NCBI RefSeq assembly: GCF_030263895.1
Contig: NZ_CP127161.1
Span: 3,286,001-3,350,000, forward strand
Length of the DNA: 64,000 nt
Direction of reading: 5' to 3'
DNA from: Proteiniborus sp. MB09-C3
GTDB taxonomy: Bacteria; Bacillota; Clostridia; Tissierellales; Proteiniboraceae
Shown here in pieces: positions 17,956-28,800 of this stretch; within the stretch, counting starts at the first letter, position 1; the number at the start of each line of letters is the position of its first letter. Below the pieces are notes generated by a model. The model was not told where the DNA came from. It searched no databases and saw only the letters and a program-made list of their open reading frames with translations. The translations under genes and the position numbers were made by a program.

Positions 17956-20900
17956 ATAATAAAGCATTGCGATAAATTAGCTTTAGTCTTTACATTCTAC
18001 TCTAGTTCTATTAAAGGTAATCTACACGCAGGTTTTGTAACTTGATAAGTAACCTTTACATTCTACTCTAGTTCTATTAAAGGGTGTATGGTTTGGTAGC
18101 TCTAAGTCATGCGTATGATTCTTTACATTCTACTCTAGTTCTATTAAAGGATAACTAGCATATGAATCTAGATTAGCGCCATCATATTTACATTCTACTC
18201 TAGTTCTATTAAAGGAGGCTTAGAAGGCCTAAGAGGTATGTCTGCTTGGTGATTTACATTCTACTCTAGTTCTATTAAAGGATGCAACGTGTTGATTTAA
18301 ATATAGTCTTCTAGCTTATTTACATTCTACTCTAGTTCTATTAAAGGTATTATTATGTGATGGAGAATAGTTTTATCCATACGGATTTACATTCTACTCT
18401 AGTTCTATTAAAGGTATAACTTAAATAATAGAATTCCAACCATTAAAGAAATTTACATTCTACTCTAGTTCTATTAAAGGAATTAATTGAGATGGCTAGA
18501 AGAGGAGGTATTAAAAAATTTACATTCTACTCTAGTTCTATTAAAGGCTGTCTTTGCCTCCTGAGAAGCATAAGTAATATCCTTCATTTACATTCTACTC
18601 TAGTTCTATTAAAGGGGCTGAAAGAGATTAATTTAAGGAGGAATGTATAAAATTTACATTCTACTCTAGTTCTATTAAAGGCTGAAGTAGCTAGAAACCA
18701 AGTTGCCGAAATAGAGTATTTACATTCTACTCTAGTTCTATTAAAGGAAAATTAAATCAGTTATGGTGCCTTACTTGGAAAGCATTTACATTCTACTCTA
18801 GTTCTATTAAAGGGAACTTAGTAATAAAAATATAAATCTATTTTTTATATTTACATTCTACTCTAGTTCTATTAAAGGAGAATCTTCCCTGGAGGAAAAC
18901 TTTTGGAGAAGCACATTTACATTCTACTCTAGTTCTATTAAAGGCAATATAGCTGCTTGTTCGTCGCTTTCAACTACTAAATTTACATTCTACTCTAGTT
19001 CTATTAAAGGGAAAAACTGATGAACTATATAATTATAGCTATAAAGATTTACATTCTACCCTAGTTCTATTAAAGGTATAATTATAAATGGAAGTGTAAG
19101 AGATACAAATGTATTTACATTCTACTCTAGTTCTATTAAAGTAACTGTATCTGAATTAGCTCTATTGGCCTTAGTAAATTTACATTCTACTCTAGTTCTA
19201 TTAAAGTGGAATAGTGGCAACGGGAATAGTGGCAACAGGAATAGATTTACATTCTACTCTAGTTCTATTAAAGGGAAACTATATTCCTACTGGACTGCCG
19301 ACTATAGACTAATTTACATTCTACTCTAGTTCTATTAAAGGTTATAGGCATTTTGATAGAAATGGCGCCCTTCCACATATTTACATTCTACTCTAGTTCT
19401 ATTAAAGAAAACTACAAATGAGCAGTTTAAGAGCATTGAATATATTTACATTCTACTCTAGTTCTATTAAAGCAGAAGTATTTACTCCATATTCTATACA
19501 AAGAACAAATTTACATTCTACTCTAGTTCTATTAAAGCAGGGGTTAAAGACAAGAACGGAACAGAGCTTTATGAATTTACATTCTACTCTAGTTCTATTA
19601 AAGTGGCCACAAACCTTATACCGTCTAGCACATCATTTTATTTACATTCTACTCTAGTTCTATTAAAGCTGCTTGTCCCTCAACAGGCTCATATGAATCT
19701 GTATCATTTACATTCTACTCTAGTTCTATTAAAGTTACCTGCAAGGCTATGAGGTTGGCAAGGAAACCCCCATTTACATTCTACTCTAGTTCTATTAAAG
19801 TAGCACAAGTATTTTTACTTCTTATGATAATCATGTATTTACATTCTACTCTAGTTCTATTAAAGTACTGAATCAAATATTTGCTTGAACATCTGTAGCT
19901 CATTTACATTCTACTCTAGTTCTATTAAAGGCTCTGAAAGTGTTAGCATGCCTTGAGGTATATCTACATTTACATTCTACTCTAGTTCTATTAAAGAAGC
20001 TCCTGCATTTCATAAAATTCTTTTTCATATACATTTACATTCTACTCTAGTTCTATTAAAGGCTTGCTGTTGGTGTAGGTAACATCATTAAGGCTTGATT
20101 TACATTCTACTCTAGTTCTATTAAAGGAATGCAGGAGAGAAAAGTATTAAGTATTCTGATAAATTTACATTCTACTCTAGTTCTATTAAAGGTGCTATTG
20201 TATTAGCTTTTATGTAGCTTATTTTATTATTTACATTCTACTCTAGTTCTATTAAAGCAGCTTGCTACCTTTTATATAATCCCTCACACTATTATTTACA
20301 TTCTACTCTAGTTCTATTAAAGGCATTAAAAGAAGGGAAGCTCTACCTAAGAAGGCAATTTACATTCTACTCTAGTTCTATTAAAGGGTTCATTAGCTTG
20401 CTCCCTCATGTCTTTAATAGTCATTTACATTCTACTCTAGTTCTATTAAAGGACAACAGATGAATGATGATGACTTAACCTTGATAAATTTACATTCTAC
20501 TCTAGTTCTATTAAAGTAGAACTAGTAGAAGATAGTGAAAATGCAAATTTACATTCTACTCTAGTTCTATTAAAGTATTAGATAAGTCTTGATTGTTTGT
20601 TGCTTGATTTGAATTTACATTCTACTCTAGTTCTATTAAAGGTGTTTTTGTAGTAAACGATTTGATTGAAAAAAATATTTACATTCTACTCTAGTTCTAT
20701 TAAAGGAAGCAAATAAAGGGTATGTTGCTCAAGCTTTCATATTTACATTCTACTCTAGTTCTATTAAAGGCTTTCATGTCAGAAGTGATGAAGATATCGA
20801 AATGATATTTACATTCTACTCTAGTTCTATTAAAGATGTAGTTCCTACTAGCAAGCCATTACCTGATTTAACATTTACATTCTACTCTAGTTCTATTAAA

Positions 20901-23248
20901 GCTCCTAACGTGTTTCACTATTATGCACACAAACAAACATTTACATTCTACTCTAGTTCTATTAAAGTTCAGTTGCAAGCTGATAAATAATTCCTTCAAT
21001 GTTATTTACATTCTACTCTAGTTCTATTAAAGTTCCACATTAGTTAAGAAATCTGATGTCGTTTGCAAATTTACATTCTACTCTAGTTCTATTAAAGTCC
21101 TTGCCTTTCCCATTCTTTGTAATCAACACCATCATTTACATTCTACTCTAGTTCTATTAAAGATCCATCTAATGCATTAAATTTATTTCCATCTGCTCCA
21201 TTTACATTCTACTCTAGTTCTATTAAAGGGTTAATAATTTGTTATTTCATCATGAAAATTATGAATTTACATTCTACTCTAGTTCTATTAAAGAATTATT
21301 GACAGAGTATATAACATTGTGTAATAAGTATTTACATTCTACTCTAGTTCTATTAAAGGAAGATGGGAAAAATGCAGAATATAGGTTTGGAAGCATTTAC
21401 ATTCTACTCTAGTTCTATTAAAGATAAAGAGTTAAGAGCGAATATAAAAAAGGAGAGATTATTTACATTCTACTCTAGTTCTATTAAAGATAGGATCTTT
21501 AACATTAAACTTGTCTAAAATAACTATTTACATTCTACTCTAGTTCTATTAAAGTCGAATGATACCAAATTTCAAAAGGACGTCCTTCGCATTTACATTC
21601 TACTCTAGTTCTATTAAAGGAACTCAGGTAATGGGAACTCAGGTGATTGGAACTCATTTACATTCTACTCTAGTTCTATTAAAGAATAAAGAAAAACCGT
21701 CCCTATTCATTAGATATTCATTTACATTCTACTCTAGTTCTATTAAAGCTAAAAAAGTTTACTCATAGAAAAGGTCATAGGATCAATTTACATTCTACTC
21801 TAGTTCTATTAAAGTCTGCTCTAGTTTCTACAGATGTAGCTGTATAAACATTTACATTCTACTCTAGTTCTATTAAAGGTCCTAAGATACCATTCATAAA
21901 ATGCATGTGATTCATTTACATTCTACTCTAGTTCTATTAAAGTAATATGATTTTTACATATTATTCGACAAAATAATACATTTACATTCTACTCTAGTTC
22001 TATTAAAGATAATAACTATCGCATTTTGTCTTCCCGCACCTATATTTACATTCTACTCTAGTTCTATTAAAGCATGACCTTTCATCCATAGAACTAATCC
22101 AGGTATTTCATTTACATTCTACTCTAGTTCTATTAAAGTTAGAAGTGTAGGCAAAGTTTCTTGAACTAAAAGATATTTACATTCTACTCTAGTTCTATTA
22201 AAGTTTTCAACATACGATTAATCTATTTCAACCTCTAAAATTTACATTCTACTCTAGTTCTATTAAAGAATAACTTACAAAATAGAATACCAACCATTAA
22301 AGAAATTTACATTCTACTCTAGTTCTATTAAAGTAAAGGCTTCTTTATCAAATGATTTTATTCCTAAATATTTACATTCTACTCTAGTTCTATTAAAGCT
22401 GAATTATATAAGTCTATTGAATTTTTTAGTGAATTTACATTCTACTCTAGTTCTATTAAAGGTTTAATTGTTTTGTCCAAATCACAACCAGCAACATTAT
22501 TTACATTCTACTCTAGTTCTATTAAAGATAACAGCACAAACAGGAGATAAAGCTTTAATAAAATTTACATTCTACTCTAGTTCTATTAAAGTATGTTTAG
22601 TCTTGATAGCCGTTCATTTAGTAGTAATTTACATTCTACTCTAGTTCTATTAAAGCTTGAGGATAAAGTGTATGTTACACGTAGTTTAAAGATTTACATT
22701 CTACTCTAGTTCTATTAAAGACAGCAAATGATTGATTTAGCAGTTGAAGAAAAGTAATTTACATTCTACTCTAGTTCTATTAAAGTGTAACAGGATTACA
22801 AGGAAGTGGTAAGACAAGCTTTAATTTACATTCTACTCTAGTTCTATTAAAGGTATTTTTGACGTTTTTTTGACGGCAAATGAAAAGGGATTTACATTCT
22901 ACTCTAGTTCTATTAAAGGGAACTAGAAGCCAAGAATATACTTCTTTATTTTATATTTACATTCTACTCTAGTTCTATTAAAGATGTAATTACAAAGCAT
23001 AGCAAGGAGGTGAAATTAAATTTACATTCTACTCTAGTTCTATTAAAGGCGAGAATGGAATCACATATTTTCATTTAACTGATGAATTTACATTCTACTC
23101 TAGTTCTATTAAAGATTGTTTTCTGATTGCTTTGCCATATTCTGTTCTTGTATTTACATTCTACTCTAGTTCTATTAAAGTAGTGTAGTAGGTAAAAATA
23201 AAACTTCTACAGATCAATTTACATTCTACTCTAGTTCTATTAAAGGAA
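17956..23248 (-). CRISPR. CRISPR array segment 3
   Basis: About 81 repeats by position (first at 17988, last 23217-23245; mean period about 65.4 bp). It starts with a partial copy of a spacer also found at 14460-14495. The first three repeats begin CTTTAC; from 18186 on they begin ATTTAC. The base after TATTAAAG is G in all of the first 17 repeats and then becomes variable from about 19136, so the repeat shortens from 30 to 29 nt. One repeat near 19050 has TACCCTAG. The last spacer is interrupted by IS66. Confidence 0.96.
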
Positions 23249-23346
23249 ATCATTTCGTAAGCGATCAATAATTGATGGATTGGATCAATCACTAATGGGT
23301 TGTATAATTTAAGGGAGATGATAGTTCCATCTCCCTTAGCTTGATT

Positions 23347-24924
23347 TTAGTCTGCTTTGCATGTTTTTTGAATTAATGAGTCCCATGGCAGCATAAGATC
23401 CAGTACTTTCGGATTAGTCTTAAAATTGGACCCAGGTATTCTGGATAAAATGAATTCTAAATATTTGTAGGGATTTAAGCCATTAGCCTTTGCAGTTTCC
23501 ACTAATGTATATACACATGCACTTGCTTTAGCACCTTCAGGACTTCCACAGAACTCCCAGTTCTTCCTTCCCACTGTAAATGGCTTGATGCTGTTTTCTG
23601 CAATATTGTTGGATATTACACAGTTGCCATCTTCGAGGTATGTTTGAAGCTTTTCTTTGTGATTCATTGCATATTGAAGAGCTGTTCCAATTTTAGATTT
23701 TGGCAGTACTTGTGTGAGTGCTGTTTCTGCCCACGACCAAAAGGCATCAAGAATTGGTTTTTCCTTTTCTAGACGCTTAGCTTTTCTCTCTTCAGGCGGG
23801 AGATCTTTAAGTTTTCTTTCCCAGTCAAATAACTGATTGCAATATGCTATTCCTGTAGCAGGCAGAGTTGCTTCCTGACTTTTCGTATCTTTTGGCATAG
23901 CATCATTAAAGTATCTCCTGACATGGGCCCAGCACAAGCAGTGGTGGATATCTTTTACTTTTCCATAACCTGAGAAAGCATCCGTATGTAAAAATCCACT
24001 GAACCCTTTAAGAAATTTGCTTGCGTTTTCTCCAGCTCTTCCTGTAGCATATTTAAATATCCTAATGCCACGATTTGCATGGGTGGATGTAGAGTAAACC
24101 CACATGTATGATTTAGTAGTGTTTTTCTTTCCAGGTTCATTTAGTACTTGAACTGGAGTTTCGTCAGCATGCAAATACTTCTCCTTTAAGAGTTCTTCCT
24201 GAAGTCTTTCCACTACAGGCATTAGCCATTCTTCTGATGTCTTTAGTATCCAATTGGATAGTGTTGCACGGCTAATTGGAAAGCCCATCTGCTTCCAATC
24301 TTTTTCTTGGCGATATAGGGGAACTGCTTGTACAAATTTTTGATACATAGTCCAAGCAACGCTTGATGCAGTGGCATATGAATGTTGTAATACTGGCTCT
24401 GGAGTATATGGATTAAAAATAGAAGGCAGACCTTCTTTTTTGCATTTTCTGCACTCATAGGTCTCTTGATATATATTTACAATGCTGATTTCGGCTGGAA
24501 TATATTTAATTTCAGAACGTAAGAATTTCTTACCTACAACTGATAGATTATCTCCACATTTAGGACAGTTCCTTTGAGTTTCTTCTAATTTGTATACTTG
24601 GTCTTGCTGAGGAATATTTTTAAATGCTGCCTTCCTTTTGTAACCTGAACGTGTTCTTCTTACAGGTTCTTCGAATGGAACTGGTTCTAGCTCTGTAAAA
24701 TCTGCAGCTACCTCTGCTTCATTAAAAAGACCAAGAGCCACTTCCTCAATTACAAGTTGTCCATTAATTGCAGATGTTTTTTCGGTCTTTCTGCCATATA
24801 GTTTCTTTAATAGAAATTCTACATTTTCATTAGCACGCTGAAGCTCTTTTCTTAGAGATTCTATTATTTCATTTTGTGATTCAATTGTCTTTTGAAGTGT
24901 TTGTATTAATATGTTTTCAGTCAC
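23347..24924 (-). CDS. tnpC: IS66 transposase TnpC
   Basis: 525 aa. An N-terminal coiled coil (about 1-45, IESQNEIIESLRKELQRANE) is followed by two CxxC zinc pairs (NCPKCGDNL near 119, ECRKCKKEG near 157). The DDE domain has LHADETPVQVL near 250, LHTDAFSGYG near 313 and the glutamate in NNIAENSIKPFTVGRKNW near 446. The C-terminal ADE-type tail includes YKYLEFILSRIPG. All expected parts are present, so it is probably active. Start ATG 24924; between it and tnpB lies a strong hairpin (24989-25034). Confidence 0.94.
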   Translation of the reverse strand: MTENILIQTLQKTIESQNEIIESLRKELQRANENVEFLLKKLYGRKTEKTSAINGQLVIEEVALGLFNEAEVAADFTELEPVPFEEPVRRTRSGYKRKAAFKNIPQQDQVYKLEETQRNCPKCGDNLSVVGKKFLRSEIKYIPAEISIVNIYQETYECRKCKKEGLPSIFNPYTPEPVLQHSYATASSVAWTMYQKFVQAVPLYRQEKDWKQMGFPISRATLSNWILKTSEEWLMPVVERLQEELLKEKYLHADETPVQVLNEPGKKNTTKSYMWVYSTSTHANRGIRIFKYATGRAGENASKFLKGFSGFLHTDAFSGYGKVKDIHHCLCWAHVRRYFNDAMPKDTKSQEATLPATGIAYCNQLFDWERKLKDLPPEERKAKRLEKEKPILDAFWSWAETALTQVLPKSKIGTALQYAMNHKEKLQTYLEDGNCVISNNIAENSIKPFTVGRKNWEFCGSPEGAKASACVYTLVETAKANGLNPYKYLEFILSRIPGSNFKTNPKVLDLMLPWDSLIQKTCKAD

Positions 24925-25034
24925 TTTAAATTAGCCTTCTCTCTAAGTTTTTATCTATCTTAATTATACCATTTTTTGTTTGAAAAAGCTACTAAAAAGG
25001 CTTAAAATACGCTTTTTGGTGCGTTTTTTAGCCT

Positions 25035-25391
25035 TTAAATTACTCTCTTTTTCTCTAATTTTGGTATGGTATTTTTCTGATGGATAGATAGACCTTCCAT
25101 TAACCAACGATATTGCTGAGGAGTTATCTCTAATACTTCCTGAGGGTCTTTTGGCCAGTTAAAAGAACCGCCTTCAAGTCTTTTGTATAGTAGTAAAAAC
25201 CCATCTCCCTCCCATAACAATCCCTTCAATCTGTCACGTCTTCTCCCACAGAATAAAAACAGACTCTTTTCAAATGGATCAAGATGAAAATTTTGAGCTA
25301 CAATGGTTGCAAGACCATCGATTGATTTCCGCATATCCGTATGTCCGCATGCAACGTAAATATGGACAAAGCCGTTAAATTCTGCTAACAT
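25035..25391 (-). CDS. tnpB: IS66 accessory protein TnpB
   Basis: 118 aa, the IS66 Orf2 family needed for transposition. Typical blocks are YVACGHTDMRKSIDGLA, LFLFCGRRRDRLKGLLWEGDGF and LYKRLEGGSFNWP. The start overlaps the tnpA stop by 7 nt, so the two are translationally coupled. Confidence 0.94.
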   Translation of the reverse strand: MLAEFNGFVHIYVACGHTDMRKSIDGLATIVAQNFHLDPFEKSLFLFCGRRRDRLKGLLWEGDGFLLLYKRLEGGSFNWPKDPQEVLEITPQQYRWLMEGLSIHQKNTIPKLEKKRVI

Positions 25392-25747
25392 AAGCTATCT
25401 AATATCTGGAGAACCTGCTCCAATGTTTTAGGATTAGCAGCATTCTTAATTTCGATGGAAAATGAACTAGTTTTTATTACTGCACAGGTACCAGCCTCAT
25501 CAGTATCTGTATTGTTCATTTCAGAAACTTTAACAGCTGCAAAAGAAGGTTGAACTACCTGCGGTTCTCTTGGTATCAATGCCAGGGACTCATTGCGAAT
25601 CACCCTTAGCCAGTAATAGAATTGACTTGGTTTAATTCCATTTTCGCTACACCATTCTCGTACTGGCATACCACTATTTCTACATCTAGAGATAATTTCA
25701 CGCCATTCCTGAACCTTAACCTGATGGCTTATAGATCTCATATCCAT
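25385..25747 (-). CDS. tnpA: IS66 accessory protein TnpA (helix-turn-helix)
   Basis: 120 aa. The N-terminal half (WREIISRCRNSGMPVREWC then NGIKPSQFYYWL) is the helix-turn-helix typical of IS66 TnpA. It probably binds the element ends or acts with TnpB. First gene of the element; an AAGGAGGGATCC-like ribosome site precedes ATG 25747. Confidence 0.92.
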   Translation of the reverse strand: MDMRSISHQVKVQEWREIISRCRNSGMPVREWCSENGIKPSQFYYWLRVIRNESLALIPREPQVVQPSFAAVKVSEMNNTDTDEAGTCAVIKTSSFSIEIKNAANPKTLEQVLQILDSLC

Positions 25748-25874
25748 ATGGATCCCTCCTTGAGACTTTTATAGTGTTTGTAACACTTGTAAACACTTTA
25801 AAAGTGTTCACAAGTTTACTTTATTATCTCATTTGGGGATTAGTTATAAAATCCATCAATTATTATACGCTTAC

Positions 25875-28800
25875 ATCATTTCTGCGATGTGAACACTAAC
25901 AAGAATATTTACATTCTACTCTAGTTCTATTAAAGGATAATTGTATGAAGATAATAACAGATGCACTAAAATTTACATTCTACTCTAGTTCTATTAAAGG
26001 GGAAGGAAAAAGAGCTTGATAGGGGGAGAAATTTAATTTACATTCTACTCTAGTTCTATTAAAGCCGCAACAAATATAAGATGGGTAGAAATAAAAAGAT
26101 TTACATTCTACTCTAGTTCTATTAAAGCACACAAAGAAATTATAAAAGAATTAGGATTCAGAATTTACATTCTACTCTAGTTCTATTAAAGACGGTTCAA
26201 TATTTAGTACAAGTCTTATATGATGAAAATTTACATTCTACTCTAGTTCTATTAAAGTAAAAGGAGATGGTGTTTATGTTTGATGTTAAATGGACATTTA
26301 CATTCTACTCTAGTTCTATTAAAGGATGTTGCGACTATAAAGAATTAAACCCTAAAAATAATTTACATTCTACTCTAGTTCTATTAAAGGGTAGTAACTA
26401 TTTCTAGTCAATATGGATGTAATAGATTTACATTCTACTCTAGTTCTATTAAAGCTACATTCATTCTAATCGCATGTTCTCTGTATAAGTGATTTACATT
26501 CTACTCTAGTTCTATTAAAGCTGAAGCAAATTGGTATATTGGAAATGACAAAAACAAGTATTTACATTCTACTCTAGTTCTATTAAAGTAAACCGTTTAG
26601 GAAACCTGATGTAATGTCTACTTATATTTACATTCTACTCTAGTTCTATTAAAGTGATATTACTAACATTTAGCGATACACACACACGAATTTACATTCT
26701 ACTCTAGTTCTATTAAAGTTGGTTAAGAATGACAGTAATTTGTCTAATGTGCAGATTTACATTCTACTCTAGTTCTATTAAAGGAAGTTAAAAGAACTAA
26801 AAGAGTTCAATTTTTAGCAATTTACATTCTACTCTAGTTCTATTAAAGAAATAAAAGATGATGAAAGTTTGGTTAATATGAAAATTTACATTCTACTCTA
26901 GTTCTATTAAAGTACAAGGACAATTTGTATGCAAAAGAGGTATTTTAAATTTACATTCTACTCTAGTTCTATTAAAGTTGCAATAATTTCTCTGGATTCT
27001 GATATAAACCTATTTACATTCTACTCTAGTTCTATTAAAGGCTAAATGAAAGAATAGCTTATACAGATGAAATGCATTTACATTCTACTCTAGTTCTATT
27101 AAAGCTTTTGTGTCTGGATTATGAGATATGCTATGTCCTACATTTACATTCTACTCTAGTTCTATTAAAGTAACATAGACCCACATACATTTTCAGCGAT
27201 TTGGTAATTTACATTCTACTCTAGTTCTATTAAAGTATAGAGATACCCCTTACCCAAGCATAGGCAGCTGTATTTACATTCTACTCTAGTTCTATTAAAG
27301 GGTAACAATGACAGAGGGTGGAAAGCAGACTTTGACATTTACATTCTACTCTAGTTCTATTAAAGAGACTTACATGAGAAATTTAAGAGTATTTTTAAAA
27401 ATTTACATTCTACTCTAGTTCTATTAAAGACAAGCAGCTACCAACTTATAATCCGCAAAAGACTACATTTACATTCTACTCTAGTTCTATTAAAGCTCTT
27501 ATCTGCATTATACTTTTCACATATTTGCTCATTTACATTCTACTCTAGTTCTATTAAAGTACTTCTTCATTGAATCCTTGACTAACTGCTGCACTATTTA
27601 CATTCTACTCTAGTTCTATTAAAGTTTATAGCATTAACTAGCCTATTTTTATTTCTAGTAAATTTACATTCTACTCTAGTTCTATTAAAGATGAGTATTT
27701 TTTCTGCACCTGGTTTAAGTAAACTATTTACATTCTACTCTAGTTCTATTAAAGGTAAATTAAGCAATCCTTACTGTTGTATTTTTTTATTATTTACATT
27801 CTACTCTAGTTCTATTAAAGATCTGCAATAGCTTGCAATATCGGATATACTTGCTGATTTACATTCTACTCTAGTTCTATTAAAGTATACATTCTTCACA
27901 ATTAAATTCTAGTTTGCAAATTTACATTCTACTCTAGTTCTATTAAAGGCTGCTGCTTTTAGCGTTGTTGCACTTCCTGCGCAATTTACATTCTACTCTA
28001 GTTCTATTAAAGTAAGAAGCTTTTGCTGTTTCGTCTAAAATAACATTATTTACATTCTACTCTAGTTCTATTAAAGTGTTTATGGGATAATCTACAACGA
28101 TTAACATTTGGAATTTACATTCTACTCTAGTTCTATTAAAGAAATGTTTATAGAAGCTCATAAAATGACTAGAAAAAATTTACATTCTACTCTAGTTCTA
28201 TTAAAGTTAGTGACTGCTATGGACTGATTAAAGGATTTGCAATTTACATTCTACTCTAGTTCTATTAAAGGTTTATCATCTGCTTGGGAAGGCTTTCAAA
28301 TAGTTATATTTACATTCTACTCTAGTTCTATTAAAGCATATACTCTCTCATGTATTCTTTTCTTTCTTCTAATATTTACATTCTACTCTAGTTCTATTAA
28401 AGTCATAGAGAAAGTTCCTGAAATAATAAACAAGTTTATTTACATTCTACTCTAGTTCTATTAAAGTGACGTAATTAAGTTAATATTATATTAATAATTT
28501 AAATTTACATTCTACTCTAGTTCTATTAAAGTCATCTATTACCAAATACTTGAGACTATCATCAAAATTTACATTCTACTCTAGTTCTATTAAAGACATT
28601 ATAATCCTCCTCTCTTAAAGTATTTATATAAAATTTACATTCTACTCTAGTTCTATTAAAGTTGCGAGCCTATGAATTACGTTGAGCTATTCGATAATAT
28701 TTACATTCTACTCTAGTTCTATTAAAGTTTATTGAGTGTGGGGAAGAGCATAATAACAACTTTATTTACATTCTACTCTAGTTCTATTAAAGGTTCATTA

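Larger units (their letters stand above)
23257..25874 (-). mobile_element. IS66-family element inserted in a CRISPR spacer
   Basis: 2618 bp. Terminal inverted repeats start GTAAGCG and share AATAATTGATGGATT within the first 25 bp of each end. The 8-bp target duplication ATCATTTC is present at 23249-23256 and 25875-25882. It carries tnpA, tnpB and tnpC on the minus strand. A hairpin at 23311-23337 (AAGGGAGATG/CATCTCCCTT) follows tnpC. Joining the flanks gives one normal spacer. Confidence 0.95.

Noticed and set aside
14856-17960. IS21-B as a simple insertion
   Set aside because: The flanking bases show no direct repeat, and the spacers on the two sides overlap in content, so simple transposition does not explain the junction.
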